From Geobacteraceae bacterium (GTDB lineage Bacteria > Desulfobacterota > Desulfuromonadia > Desulfuromonadales > BM103): 41,266 bases of DNA. The stretch lies in contig JAHEDT010000027.1 in assembly GCA_024641085.1 (NCBI GenBank), forward strand, positions 1-41,266, read 5' to 3'. The position numbers and the translations under genes were made by a program. Shown here piece by piece: positions 7,822 to 16,684 of the stretch (positions within the stretch are counted from its first letter, which is position 1; each line of letters starts with the position of its first letter). A model generated the notes under the pieces. It was not told the DNA's origin, did not search any database, and saw only the letters and a program-made list of their open reading frames with translations.

Positions 7822-10488
7822 ATGGGTATCAACAGTCAAAACAGCTTCAAGACCCGGCAAACCCTCGAAGTTGCGGGGACGGCTTATGAATATTACAGTC
7901 TGAAAAAGTTTGCTGCGCAGCGCAGCGATGTGGCGCGCCTGCCGCTGACCCTCAAGGTCTTGCTGGAAAACCTCCTGCGCAATGAGGATGGTGATTCCGT
8001 GACTGTCCAGGACATCAACGCCGTGGTCGACTGGCTGCAGCAGCGCAGTTCCGATCATGAAATCGCCTTTCGCCCGGCGCGGGTCCTGATGCAGGATTTT
8101 ACCGGTGTACCGGCGGTCGTCGATCTGGCGGCGATGCGCGATGCCGTGGCCCGGGTCGGAGGCGATCCTCAGGCAATCAACCCGCAAATCCCGGTCGACC
8201 TGGTGATCGACCATTCGGTCATGGTGGACAAGTATGCCATGCCGGAGGCGTTCGCTTTTAACGTCGACAAGGAAATGGAGCGCAACTTCGAGCGTTACGC
8301 CTTCCTGCGCTGGGGGCAGCTCGCCTTCGACAACTTCCGCGTGGTCCCGCCGGGCACCGGCATCTGTCACCAGGTCAACCTTGAGTATCTGGCCCGCACC
8401 GTCTGGTCGGAAGACGCTGGCGGAAAAAAGGTCGCCTACCCGGACACCCTGGTCGGCACCGACAGCCATACCACCATGATCAACGGCCTGGCCGTGCTCG
8501 GGTGGGGGGTCGGCGGTATCGAGGCCGAGGCTGCGATGCTTGGCCAACCGGTCTCGATGATCATTCCCGAGGTCGTTGGCTTCCGTATGACCGGACGACT
8601 GCGCGAAGGGGTGACGGCTACCGATCTGGTGCTGACTGTTACCCAGCAGCTGCGCAAGTTCGGCGTGGTTGGCAAATTCGTCGAGTTCTTCGGCGACGGC
8701 CTGGCCAAGCTGCAGTTGGCCGACCGCGCGACGATCGCCAATATGGCCCCCGAATACGGTGCCACCTGCGGCTGGTTCCCGATCGATGACGTGACCCTCG
8801 ACTACCTGCGCCTTTCCGGCCGGGACAGTGCCACCGTTGCCCTGGTGGAGGCTTATGCCAAGCAGCAGGGCCTGTGGCGGTTCGAAGGCATGGCCGACCC
8901 CGAGTTCACGGCCGTCCTGGAGCTTGATCTCGGCACTGTCAAACCGAGCCTGGCGGGGCCCAAACGGCCCCAGGATCGCGTCGATCTCGAGGCGCTCAAG
9001 CAGTCCACCGCTGCGGTGATCCCTGCGGATGCGACTGACCTCAGTGCCGCCGTCGCCGGGGCCGACTATCAACTGAAGCAGGGGGCTGTGGTGATTGCGG
9101 CGATCACCTCCTGTACCAATACCTCCAACCCGGCGGTGATGATGGGCGCCGGACTGCTGGCAAAAAAAGCTGTAGAAAGGGGCCTCAGGCAGAAGCCGTG
9201 GGTCAAAACGTCGCTGGCCCCGGGTTCCAAGGTCGTCACCGACTACCTGGAGAAGGCCGGCCTGCAGACTTATCTCGACCAGACCGGCTTCAATGTCGTC
9301 GGCTACGGGTGCACCACCTGTATCGGCAACTCCGGCCCCCTGACCGGACCGATCGCCGATGCCATCTCGGAAGCCGACCTGACCGTTTGTTCGGTGCTCT
9401 CCGGCAACCGCAACTTCGAGGGTCGGATCCACGCCCAGACCAAGGCCAACTGGCTGGCTTCGCCGCCCCTGGTGGTGGCTTTCGCACTGGCCGGCACGAC
9501 CCTGATCGACCTGACCAAGGATCCGCTTGGAGTCGGTTCTGACGGCAAGCCTGTCTATCTCAAGGATGTCTGGCCAAGCGATGCGGAAGTCGCTGAACTG
9601 GTCAAGCTGGTCTCCGCCGACATGTTCCGCGAGAAATATGCCGATGTCTTTGCCGGTGAGGAGAGCTGGCAGAGGCTGCCGGTGCCCGAGGGGCAGACAT
9701 ATGAGTGGGCCGCAGAGTCCACCTACGTCAAGGAGCCTTCCTTCTTCGAGGTTCGCGAACAGACGGAGGTTGGTCTGCAGGGCTTTTCCGGGGCCAGGCT
9801 GCTGGCCGTGCTCGGCGATTCGATCACCACCGATCACATCTCTCCGGCCGGATCGATCCTCGCCAGCAGCCCGGCCGGCATCTACCTGCGCGAACGCGGC
9901 GTCGGCCCGGCGGATTTCAACTCCTACGGTTCGCGGCGCGGCAACCACGAAGTGATGATGCGCGGCACCTTTGCCAACATCCGGCTCAAGAACGAGCTGG
10001 TCCCGGGGGTCGAAGGGGGCTTTACCCGCATGCTTCCTGGTGACGAGCAGTTGAGCATCTTCGACGCCGCCATGCGCTATATCGAGGCGGGGACGCCGCT
10101 GGTGATCATGGCGGGCAAGGAGTACGGTACCGGTTCCAGCCGCGACTGGGCCGCCAAGGGCACCCTGTTGCTCGGCGTCAAGGCGGTGGTCGCCGAAAGC
10201 TACGAGCGTATCCATCGCTCGAATCTGGTCGGGATGGGCATCCTGCCGCTACAGTTCAAAAAGGGTGATGACCGGAAGGCCCTGGGGATTGACGGCAGCG
10301 AAACCTTCGACCTGGTCGGCCAGGCCACGGCGATCGAACCGGGACAGGATGTCACCCTGCACATCAAGCGCGCCGACGGGCGCAGCCAGAAGCTGGTGGT
10401 GACCTGTCGCATCGACACCGCCAACGAAGTGCAGTACTACGAGAGTGGCGGGATTCTCAACTATGTGCTGCGCAACCTGATGAATTAA
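7822..10488 (+). CDS. acnA: Aconitate hydratase A
   Basis: Aconitase interconverts citrate and isocitrate in the TCA cycle using a labile 4Fe-4S cluster. The 888-residue length and overall order match the AcnA/IRP1 type. The cluster cysteines are C431 (in [10 protein letters not shown]), C497 and C500 (in [12 protein letters not shown]), nearly the same numbering as in E. coli AcnA. Other hallmarks are [25 protein letters not shown] near residue 213 and, in the swivel domain, [13 protein letters not shown] and [15 protein letters not shown] with the catalytic serine and arginine. AAGGAG precedes the ATG by about 12 bases, with GTGAGGA closer. It is the only plus-strand gene in the first 16 kb and appears to be monocistronic, ended by the hairpin at 10535-10564. 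Confidence 0.98.
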   Translation: MGINSQNSFKTRQTLEVAGTAYEYYSLKKFAAQRSDVARLPLTLKVLLENLLRNEDGDSVTVQDINAVVDWLQQRSSDHEIAFRPARVLMQDFTGVPAVVDLAAMRDAVARVGGDPQAINPQIPVDLVIDHSVMVDKYAMPEAFAFNVDKEMERNFERYAFLRWGQLAFDNFRVVPPGTGICHQVNLEYLARTVWSEDAGGKKVAYPDTLVGTDSHTTMINGLAVLGWGVGGIEAEAAMLGQPVSMIIPEVVGFRMTGRLREGVTATDLVLTVTQQLRKFGVVGKFVEFFGDGLAKLQLADRATIANMAPEYGATCGWFPIDDVTLDYLRLSGRDSATVALVEAYAKQQGLWRFEGMADPEFTAVLELDLGTVKPSLAGPKRPQDRVDLEALKQSTAAVIPADATDLSAAVAGADYQLKQGAVVIAAITSCTNTSNPAVMMGAGLLAKKAVERGLRQKPWVKTSLAPGSKVVTDYLEKAGLQTYLDQTGFNVVGYGCTTCIGNSGPLTGPIADAISEADLTVCSVLSGNRNFEGRIHAQTKANWLASPPLVVAFALAGTTLIDLTKDPLGVGSDGKPVYLKDVWPSDAEVAELVKLVSADMFREKYADVFAGEESWQRLPVPEGQTYEWAAESTYVKEPSFFEVREQTEVGLQGFSGARLLAVLGDSITTDHISPAGSILASSPAGIYLRERGVGPADFNSYGSRRGNHEVMMRGTFANIRLKNELVPGVEGGFTRMLPGDEQLSIFDAAMRYIEAGTPLVIMAGKEYGTGSSRDWAAKGTLLLGVKAVVAESYERIHRSNLVGMGILPLQFKKGDDRKALGIDGSETFDLVGQATAIEPGQDVTLHIKRADGRSQKLVVTCRIDTANEVQYYESGGILNYVLRNLMN

Positions 10489-10534
10489 CCTCTACCCAAG
10501 GGGGGGCATGTTCGTGTTCCCCCTGGTTACAAAT

Positions 10535-10564
10535 GAATCGGCACTCTCTCTGGAGTGCCGATTC
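10535..10564. terminator. Perfect 12-bp hairpin between two convergent genes
   Basis: The arms GAATCGGCACTC (10535-10546) and GAGTGCCGATTC (10553-10564) pair fully around the loop TCTCTG. It lies between the converging ends of acnA and the lactate dehydrogenase gene, 46 bases after one and 85 after the other. There is no clear U-run on either side, so it may need Rho or act as an RNA-stabilising stem. A G7/C5 pair at 10500-10523 lies just before it. Confidence 0.65.
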
Positions 10565-10648
10565 GGCTCGAAAACCTACAGGATCTATCAATACATACGG
10601 CCGTAAACGGTGAAACGGTTGTCACCTGTGGCTGCTGGCGGCGGCCAC

Positions 10649-12046
10649 CTACAGTTTCGCGGTAACCACCATCTCTTCTTTTATGTCGGCGACGGTTGGA
10701 CACCCCATCATCATGAGGCACGTCGCAAACTCGTCACGAAGCATCGTAATGGTTTTGACGACGCCAGCTTCACCATAGGCGGCCAGGCCGTGCAGAACAG
10801 GCCGGCCGATGCCGACACCAGCTGCGCCGAGTGCGAGACATTTAAAGATGTCGGTGCCACGGCGGATGCCGCCGTCGACAAAAACCGTGATCTGCCGGTC
10901 AAGGGCGGCCTCCCGCAACGCGGCCATCACTTCAATAAGCACTTCCACACCGCTGCGCGCATAGTCGAGCTGCCGTCCCCCGTGGTTCGACACCACTATA
11001 GCCTTTGCTCCGCGTTTGGCCGCGAGCACGGCATCCTGTCCCGATTGTATCCCTTTGAGACAGACAGGAAGCTTTGTGACACCCGCAATCCATTCGATGT
11101 CTGACCACGAGAGCGAGGGATCAATAAAGGAAGAGAGTGCGTTGGACGTCCCCCGGGAGGTGTCAACCTGCGCATCCCCTTCTTGTACTGAGCTTTTCTG
11201 TGGCGCCTTGAAACGCATGTCCCGTTCGCGGCGACCGAGTTGTGGTGCGTCGACGGTCACGAACACCGCTTTGCAGCCACCCGTCTCTGCCCGTTGCAGC
11301 AGGTCCTTTGCGACGGCGCGATCTTTGTTCACGTAAAGCTGAAACCACTGTGTCTGCTCGGGTGAGCGGGCCGATGTCATCTCTTCAAGCGAACACGAGG
11401 AGAGCGTTGGACACATGTACGGGACATGCGCTTTGGCGCATGCCCGCGTGATGGCAACTTCTCCTTCCGGGTCGGCGAGTTTTGCGAGCGCCGTGGCCGT
11501 AACATAGAGGGGGAAGGAACTCGGAACGCCAAGGAGTTCTGCGGAGGTGTCGACCTTCGAGACATCCACGAGCACGCGGGGCCGCAGCCACAACCTGCCA
11601 AAGGCCGTTTCGTTCTCGCGAAGGGTGACCTCATCGTCCGCTGCTGAAGCGTAATATGCCCAACCAGGCGGATCCATTGCCGATTCCGCAACCTGTGCCA
11701 TATCCCGAGTGTTGAGGATGTGGGCCATCGGCGCAAGCTTCGCGCGCCGTGCCAAAAGGCTGTTGTCGGTGGCGCGCTCCTTTGACGCCTCACGCTCCTG
11801 TTCCCATTCCTCATCATCCCTGTCTATGACGCCGACCAGGTTTTTCTCCACAATCGCGAGCATATCGAGGTTGTGTTGACTGAGAAACGCAGCCGTTGCG
11901 TCTCGGCCGAGGTACGGTTCAAGCACTTCGAGCCCACCGGGATGAGAAAATTTACTGACGTCGTAGACGTTCTCGTTGATAACGATCCAGGCATCGCCGG
12001 GACGATTGTGGCGGGCAACGGTTTTGAAGGGGATCGGATCGGACAT
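10649..12046 (-). CDS. Flavocytochrome b2-type L-lactate dehydrogenase (cytochrome b5 + FMN domains)
   Basis: This 465-residue protein fuses an N-terminal cytochrome b5 domain to an FMN-dependent alpha-hydroxyacid dehydrogenase, the architecture of yeast Cyb2, which oxidises L-lactate to pyruvate and passes electrons through heme to a c-type cytochrome. Heme ligands are H35 (in FSHPGG) and H58 (in SQHNLDM). The flavin domain has WAYYASAADDEVTLREN, WFQLYVNKDR, TVDAPQLGRRERDMR, VVSNHGGRQLD with the catalytic histidine and arginine, and FVDGGIRRGTDI. The phrases NALSSFIDPSLSWSDIEW and GIQSGQDAV align closely with the yeast enzyme as I recall it. No signal peptide or mitochondrial-type leader is present, so it should be cytoplasmic. 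GGGAGGT sits six bases ahead of the ATG. Other 2-hydroxyacids such as glycolate or mandelate remain possible substrates. Confidence 0.88.
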   Translation of the reverse strand: MSDPIPFKTVARHNRPGDAWIVINENVYDVSKFSHPGGLEVLEPYLGRDATAAFLSQHNLDMLAIVEKNLVGVIDRDDEEWEQEREASKERATDNSLLARRAKLAPMAHILNTRDMAQVAESAMDPPGWAYYASAADDEVTLRENETAFGRLWLRPRVLVDVSKVDTSAELLGVPSSFPLYVTATALAKLADPEGEVAITRACAKAHVPYMCPTLSSCSLEEMTSARSPEQTQWFQLYVNKDRAVAKDLLQRAETGGCKAVFVTVDAPQLGRRERDMRFKAPQKSSVQEGDAQVDTSRGTSNALSSFIDPSLSWSDIEWIAGVTKLPVCLKGIQSGQDAVLAAKRGAKAIVVSNHGGRQLDYARSGVEVLIEVMAALREAALDRQITVFVDGGIRRGTDIFKCLALGAAGVGIGRPVLHGLAAYGEAGVVKTITMLRDEFATCLMMMGCPTVADIKEEMVVTAKL

Positions 12047-12428
12047 TAGTTACCTCCCAAAAGGGGACGTCTGGTTGCGATACGTTCCCTAAGAATGCGG
12101 ATTTCCTGCAGGACGCCTGCGGTGAGTTTTGCTGACTCCCTCCACGATACTTCCGTAGAAGGCCTCGGTTGATAAGGTAAATTATTGTTTTTAATGAAAA
12201 ATACAAAAAATTCTATCAAGGTAAAAGCGGGAAATCAAGCCCCTCCGCCACTGATCATCGGCCATAGTTTATTGTATAACAACATGCTGTCCTCAGACTG
12301 GCGTTCCACCGGCGCTTCACGCCAGCAGGTCATCATGAACGTTCATGTATTCAAAATATATCATGTAAATAGGGTCGGACCAGAGGACTTGTCCGAAAAT
12401 GCTCGGCAATATTAAAAAATACGGAAGG

Positions 12429-12444
12429 GCAGGAGACGTCCTGC
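12429..12444 (-). terminator. Likely terminator hairpin after tag, with notes on the 12047-12503 gap
   Basis: In the minus direction a GCAGGA-CGTC-TCCTGC stem is followed, ten bases later, by ATTTTTT. A second weaker stem (GGGCC/GGCCC) lies just before it at about 12455-12475. The remaining gap of 450 bases upstream of the lactate dehydrogenase gene is A+T rich from 12170 to 12370, carries no convincing gene, and should hold that gene's promoter, though I see no clean -35/-10 pair. Confidence 0.45.
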
Positions 12445-12503
12445 TCCTCTCGCGGGCCTGGCTGCAGGGCCCAGGTCACTGACGGACTGTATCAACTGCA
12501 GCT

Positions 12504-13106
12504 TTAAGTTATTGTCTGTGGCGGGTTCTCAGGCGCCATGGAACTTTTGAGGCCGAGATAGCGAAAGCAGTCGACGGTGTGGTCGTTGACTAGGCCGACG
12601 GCCTGCATGAAGGCGTAGCAGATGGTCGTGCCGACGAAGTTGAAGCCGCGTTTTTTTAACGCCTTGCTCAACCGTTCGGAGAGTGCCGTATGTGCCGGAA
12701 CGTCGTTTGCCGTTTGCCAGTTGTTGACTATCGGGACGCCGTCTACGAAACCCCAGAGATAGTTTGCAAAAGATGAATATTCTTCACGGATCGTCAAGAA
12801 TCCACGGGCGTTTCTGACCACGGATTCGATCTTCAGGCGATTGCGGACGATGCCGGCATCCTGCATCAGTCGGTGAATATCCGCACTGCCATAACGGGCG
12901 ATCTTTTCGGCATCGAATTGCTGGAACGCCTGGCGATAGTTGTCGCGTTTTTTCAAGATGGTCAGCCAGCTCAGGCCGGCCTGTGCACCTTCGAGGATCA
13001 GCATCTCGAACAGACGACGGTCATCGTGCACGGGAATTCCCCATTCATCGTCATGGTAGGCAAGGTAAAGTGGGTCTCTACCGCACCATGTGCACCGCTT
13101 GATCAC
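12504..13106 (-). CDS. tag: DNA-3-methyladenine glycosylase I
   Basis: This enzyme cuts 3-methyladenine from alkylated DNA as the first step of base-excision repair. The 200-residue product matches E. coli Tag along its length: CTWCGRDPLYLAYHDDEWG at the N-terminus, LFEMLILEGAQAGLSWLTIL, YRQAFQQFD, QDAGIVRNRLKI, SKALKKRGFNFVGTTICYAFMQAVGLVNDH and the C-terminal HTVDCF. The zinc-binding pattern (an early C and H, then H and C near 176-180) is complete. The frame is open to an ATG at 13136, but a GTG at 13106 is preferred because GGAGGT lies exactly six bases ahead and the protein then begins where the family does. It follows the nuclease gene closely on the same strand. Confidence 0.95.
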   Translation of the reverse strand: MIKRCTWCGRDPLYLAYHDDEWGIPVHDDRRLFEMLILEGAQAGLSWLTILKKRDNYRQAFQQFDAEKIARYGSADIHRLMQDAGIVRNRLKIESVVRNARGFLTIREEYSSFANYLWGFVDGVPIVNNWQTANDVPAHTALSERLSKALKKRGFNFVGTTICYAFMQAVGLVNDHTVDCFRYLGLKSSMAPENPPQTIT

Positions 13107-13139
13107 CTGCAAACCTCCAAGATTCATGCTGAGCAAACA

Positions 13140-13670
13140 CTAGTGAACTGTCTCCGGTTGAGGCCTGATTTCTGACCACATTCCTGCGCCGGCCTGTCTG
13201 GCCCGCGCTTCAGCCGCCAGGAAATCACCTTTCTCGGTAAACGAAAATCGTCTGTAGACAGCCGCCAGCCCTTGCTCGATCAGGACACGATTGAGTTGCC
13301 GCCCATCCGGAAGGTACACATAGGCCAGCAGTCGGCCATGTCGATCGCGGGGTGGACTGCCGAGGCTCAGGGTCACCTGCTGTCCTTTGACATGCTTGAT
13401 GTTGTAGTCCTTGGCGGCCCGATAAATCCTGCGTTGTACTGAGGCGGGGATGCCCTGGCCTGCAAGATACCGGTCGCGGCTGGAGTCTTCCCGCTCCGGG
13501 ACATCGATCCCGATCAGTCGAACTGTGCCGACAGGATCTACTTCCAAAGTATCTCCATCGTAGACCCAGCTCACGACACCCTGTTGAGTGGACGCCGGTT
13601 CTTCGGCGGAGGCAGGCAGAATCAGGATGAAAAACAGCCAGCAAAGCAGTTGGAAAATTCCGGGAGTCAC
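13140..13670 (-). CDS. Secreted thermonuclease-family (SNase-like) nuclease
   Basis: This 176-residue protein has a signal peptide or anchor (FQLLCWLFFILILPASA, residues 6-22) and a staphylococcal-nuclease fold, so it should act in the periplasm or outside the cell on DNA or RNA. The fold's key parts are visible: SWVYDGDTLEV with the calcium-binding aspartate, VRLIGIDVPERED with the arginine and glutamate of the active site, DRHGRLLAYVYL with the second arginine, and LNRVLIEQGLAAVYRRF. The C-terminal AEARARQAGAGMW is the usual helix. Its ATG overlaps the stop of the upstream membrane-protein gene by four bases (ATGA), so the two are translationally coupled. Confidence 0.9.
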   Translation of the reverse strand: MTPGIFQLLCWLFFILILPASAEEPASTQQGVVSWVYDGDTLEVDPVGTVRLIGIDVPEREDSSRDRYLAGQGIPASVQRRIYRAAKDYNIKHVKGQQVTLSLGSPPRDRHGRLLAYVYLPDGRQLNRVLIEQGLAAVYRRFSFTEKGDFLAAEARARQAGAGMWSEIRPQPETVH

Positions 13671-14092
13671 CCGCGACCCCAGAGCAGGCGGCAGAAGATA
13701 CCGGTGCAGAAACCCCAGGCCAGGTTGTAGAGAAACACGAGGACCGGCGTGAGCTGCCCCAGGTCGAGGCCCAGCACACTGTGGCTGGTCATATAGGGGT
13801 AGACGACGAAGAGCTGGAAAGCGGTCGGCAGCAGGCTGATCCAGAGGCCCTTGCGGGCCCAGTGACGGCGGGCCTTAAGGGGGGCGACCGCGAGGAAGTA
13901 GACCAGACCCCAGAGCCCCCCCCAGACCAGGCGTGAATAAAGCCAGCCGGAATCCAGGGCAGGTGTCATGCGGATGCCAGCCATTGCGGGCACTCCCATT
14001 TGACCGGCCTGCCAGGCAATCAGGCTGCTGCAGAGTGCACCAAGCATCCCGGCACAAAAACAGACGGTCATCAGCGTGCTGGTGCGTGACAT
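13667..14092 (-). CDS. Unidentified four-helix membrane protein
   Basis: I do not recognise this 141-residue protein. Four hydrophobic stretches are visible (about residues 8-28, 55-70, 82-100 and 112-135), with little exposed sequence. GGGAGA lies five bases before the ATG. It sits between larE and the nuclease gene, overlapping the latter by four bases, in what looks like one operon. On the coding strand the codons for VWGGLW include a run of eight G (13916-13923 on the plus strand as C), a possible slippage site; the frame is intact in this sequence. Confidence 0.75.
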   Translation of the reverse strand: MSRTSTLMTVCFCAGMLGALCSSLIAWQAGQMGVPAMAGIRMTPALDSGWLYSRLVWGGLWGLVYFLAVAPLKARRHWARKGLWISLLPTAFQLFVVYPYMTSHSVLGLDLGQLTPVLVFLYNLAWGFCTGIFCRLLWGRG

Positions 14093-14115
14093 AGCTTCTC
14101 CCGAATCGGCGGGGG

Positions 14116-14937
14116 TCAGGTGTGTTCCAGGGCCGCACCTTCGTTCATGCTGCCGGTCCGATATCCCTGCAGGTCCAGAGCGACGTAGGTGAAGCCGGCT
14201 GCTTTGAACACTGCCAGCAACTCCGTGCGCATCTTATCATCAATGATTCTAGTTAGTTCGTCAAGAGCAACTTCGATGCGGGCGGTTTCGTCGTGGTAGC
14301 GGACGCGGAAGGTGTGAAAGCCCTTCTGGCGCATGAAGGTTTCACATCGGTCGATTTGCCGTAAACGCTCCGCAGTAATTCGGGTGCCGTATGGGAAGCG
14401 CGAGGCAAGGCATGCAAAGGGCTGCTTCTCGGCCGTTTCAAGGCCACTTCGCCGGCTGAGCTCGCGAATATCCTCTTTGGAGAGGCCTGCTTCTAACAGG
14501 GGCGATCGGACCTTCAGTTCGGTAGCGGCCTGCCGCCCCGGGCGGTAATCACTCAAATCGTCGAGGTTCGAGCCGTCGAGGACCTCGGAGTAGCCGAGTT
14601 CCCTGGCCTTGTCCAGGCAGATCTGGAAGAGCTCTTTCTTGCAGTGGTAGCAGCGTCTCGGCGGGTTGTCGGCAAAGCCGGGAATCTCCAGCTCATTGCT
14701 GTCGACAACGACCTGCCGGACACCGAGCCCTTTTGCCAGCTTCACGCTCTCGTTGAATTCGTGGCTCGGGTAGGTCGGCGAGGTGGCCGTCAGGGCGATC
14801 ACCCGGTCGATGCCAAGCACATCGCGCGCGGTTTGCAGCAGGAAGGTTGAATCGACCCCACCGGAAAAGGCGACCACTGCCGAGCCCATTTCCGCGAGGA
14901 TGTTCTGGAGCTTTGTGAATTTGCTGTCAAGTTGCAT
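14116..14937 (-). CDS. larE: ATP-dependent sacrificial sulfur transferase LarE
   Basis: LarE adenylates a carboxylate of the pyridinium dicarboxylate precursor and inserts sulfur, helping to make the nickel-pincer nucleotide cofactor of lactate racemase. The 273-residue product has the PP-loop SGGVDSTFLL (residues 25-34), PPRRCYHCKKELF near 92, DGSNLDDLSDYRPG near 121 and ELKVRSPLLEAGLSK near 140. The cysteine in PFACLASRFPYGTR is residue 176, the same number as the sulfur-donating C176 of the Lactobacillus plantarum enzyme, so this appears to be the self-sacrificing kind rather than a three-cysteine 4Fe-4S kind. The ATG at 14937 fits the family start; the open frame further upstream overlaps cysK and is not coding. 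larA, larB and larC are not in the window. Its neighbour cysK suggests that cysteine supply is linked. Confidence 0.93.
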   Translation of the reverse strand: MQLDSKFTKLQNILAEMGSAVVAFSGGVDSTFLLQTARDVLGIDRVIALTATSPTYPSHEFNESVKLAKGLGVRQVVVDSNELEIPGFADNPPRRCYHCKKELFQICLDKARELGYSEVLDGSNLDDLSDYRPGRQAATELKVRSPLLEAGLSKEDIRELSRRSGLETAEKQPFACLASRFPYGTRITAERLRQIDRCETFMRQKGFHTFRVRYHDETARIEVALDELTRIIDDKMRTELLAVFKAAGFTYVALDLQGYRTGSMNEGAALEHT

Positions 14938-15001
14938 ATGCTGAAGCCGGCCCCTGCCTGTGAGCCTGAGGCCCCTGGCTGTTGTGCTTCGACTGGTTCT
15001 T

Positions 15002-15913
15002 TCAATCAAAGATATTGGTGGAGAGATAACGCTCACCGGTGTCACAGAGAATCGTGACGACATTTTGCCCGGGCTTGAGCCGCGCGGCGACCCGGCGGGC
15101 AGCGAAGACGTTAGCCCCGGCTGATATGCCGACGAAGACCCCCTCTGTACGGGCAAGTTCCCGGGCGGTCTGCATGGCTTGATCATTCGTGACCGTGAAA
15201 ATCTCGGAATAGATCTTCGTGTTGAGGACGTCGGGCACAAAGCCGGCTCCAATGCCCTGGATTTTATGCGGCCCCGGTTCGCCGCCGGAGAGCACCGGCG
15301 AGTCGCTTGGTTCCACTGCAACAATCAGTACTTTTGGGTTCTGCTGTTTGAGCGCCTGGCCAACCCCTGTGATCGTGCCGCCGGTGCCGACGCCGGCGAT
15401 AAAAGCATCGACCTGACTGGCGAGATCGCGCAGGATTTCGGGCCCGGTTGTCTCCAGGTGCACTCTGGGGTTGGCAGGGTTGCAGAATTGCTGCGGCATG
15501 AAGCCCTTGAGCTCGGCGGCGACCTCTTCCGCCCTTTCTATTGCGCCGCGCATCCCCTGGGCACCGGGCGTGAGAATAAGCTCGGCACCGAAGGCCCCGA
15601 GCAGACGGCGACGCTCTTGGGACATGGTGTCGGGCATGGTCAGAACGACCCGGTAGCCTTTGATTGCCGCGACCAGAGAGAGGCCGATGCCGGTGTTGCC
15701 GCTGGTCGGCTCAACGATGACGACTCCCGGTTTCAGCAAGCCGTCCTGCTCGGCCTGTTCGATCATGGCTTTGGCGATGCGGTCCTTGACACTGCCGCCG
15801 GGGTTGGCACTCTCAAGTTTGCCCCACAAAGTCGCAGCGTTCTGCGGCGAGGCGAGCTTGATCAGTGGAGTGTTGCCGATGCGATCGAGGGGTGATGAAC
15901 AGCGCTCTGCCAT
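15002..15913 (-). CDS. cysK: Cysteine synthase A (O-acetylserine sulfhydrylase)
   Basis: This pyridoxal-phosphate enzyme makes L-cysteine from O-acetylserine and sulfide in the cytoplasm. All key motifs are present in the 303 residues: [27 protein letters not shown] with the cofactor lysine K43, [11 protein letters not shown] (the substrate loop), [12 protein letters not shown] (the phosphate-binding loop), [15 protein letters not shown] and GISAGAN. The length is typical of CysK (about 310). AAAGGAGG lies eight bases before the ATG. It begins 25 bases after the Rrf2 regulator gene, an arrangement also seen for CymR and related regulators of cysteine metabolism, and is followed by larE. Confidence 0.96.
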   Translation of the reverse strand: MAERCSSPLDRIGNTPLIKLASPQNAATLWGKLESANPGGSVKDRIAKAMIEQAEQDGLLKPGVVIVEPTSGNTGIGLSLVAAIKGYRVVLTMPDTMSQERRRLLGAFGAELILTPGAQGMRGAIERAEEVAAELKGFMPQQFCNPANPRVHLETTGPEILRDLASQVDAFIAGVGTGGTITGVGQALKQQNPKVLIVAVEPSDSPVLSGGEPGPHKIQGIGAGFVPDVLNTKIYSEIFTVTNDQAMQTARELARTEGVFVGISAGANVFAARRVAARLKPGQNVVTILCDTGERYLSTNIFD

Positions 15914-15938
15914 GAGAAGACCTCCTTTAAACGGTCCG

Positions 15939-16406
15939 CTAAATGAAGTACATGAAACGGTGATCCAGTTCCTTTTCCATCCCCATGGCCTTGGCTTCCT
16001 CGCACAGGTCCTTGAGGGTTACGGAACTCAGATAGTCGTTGAGGCGCTTGCTGGCTTCCTTCCAGATTTTTTGGGTCACGCATTCGTTGTCGAACTCGCA
16101 TGCTTTTTTACACCCTTTGCCTGACTTTACGCAATCGACCAGGGCCATCTCGCCTTCGGCCGCCATGATGACCTGATGAACGGTGATTTCATGCGGTTTC
16201 CGGGAGAGAAAATACCCGCCCTGCGGACCCCGTCGGCTTTTCAGCAGCCCCCCGCGCTTCAAGTCCTGGAAGATCTGTTCGAGGTAGCGTGGCGAGATGT
16301 TCTGGCGGCGACTGATATCTTTGATCTGTGCGGGCAGAGTGCCGGCATGATAAGCCATGTCAAAGAGTGCGCGCAGACCATAGCGGCTTTTGGTAGATAA
16401 GCGCAT
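15939..16406 (-). CDS. Rrf2-family transcriptional regulator
   Basis: This 155-residue protein has the Rrf2 winged helix at its N-terminus ([18 protein letters not shown], then [33 protein letters not shown]). The C-terminal part carries four cysteines at about 92, 99, 103 and 109 ([19 protein letters not shown]), so it may hold an iron-sulfur cluster, although the spacing differs from the IscR pattern of three cysteines. The alternative is a CymR-like sensor of cysteine status. It lies just upstream of cysK and larE on the same strand and probably controls them and itself. AGGAG precedes the ATG by seven bases. Confidence 0.92.
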   Translation of the reverse strand: MRLSTKSRYGLRALFDMAYHAGTLPAQIKDISRRQNISPRYLEQIFQDLKRGGLLKSRRGPQGGYFLSRKPHEITVHQVIMAAEGEMALVDCVKSGKGCKKACEFDNECVTQKIWKEASKRLNDYLSSVTLKDLCEEAKAMGMEKELDHRFMYFI

Positions 16407-16436
16407 AGTAAACTCCTAAAGTCTTTGTTGGTTAAA

Positions 16437-16465
16437 TGTTTAGTAAAGTTTATTTAAGTTGTCAA
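16437..16465 (-). promoter_or_regulatory. Sigma-70-type promoter of the Rrf2-cysK-larE group
   Basis: On the minus strand TTGACA (16465-16460) is followed after 17 bases by TAAACA (16442-16437), about 31 bases ahead of the regulator ATG. The spacer and flanks contain repeated TTTACT/AGTAAA and GTTTA elements (16410-16450), which may form the Rrf2 operator over the promoter. Confidence 0.65.
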
Positions 16466-16684
16466 GAATTTACTGGCTATTAATTTTTTCCTGAAGCCAT
16501 TAATATCATATACTCGTAGAGGCTCAGTGATCATCGATGAGTCGGTTGTAACTCTGGCCGTTGGGTCCATAGTTCATCTGCTGATGTGAATCTGCCAATG
16601 GTCTACAACCTGATCCCCAATAACCAGGTTCTCGCCACGGTCCTATGGTTGTCTCCAGGCGATGAAACGCAAGGCCTACTGGAT

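Noticed and set aside
7756-10215. An 819-codon open frame on the minus strand across acnA
   Set aside because: It lies wholly opposite a full-length aconitase with all motifs, has no recognisable domain, and long antisense frames are common opposite G+C-rich genes with strong codon bias.
12185-12415. A 76-codon plus-strand frame upstream of the lactate dehydrogenase
   Set aside because: Low-complexity A+T-rich origin, no ribosome site and no recognisable domain.
14938-15324. An N-terminal extension of larE by 129 residues
   Set aside because: The added part overlaps cysK in another frame and has no resemblance to LarE; M at 14937 gives the normal length and puts the key cysteine at 176.
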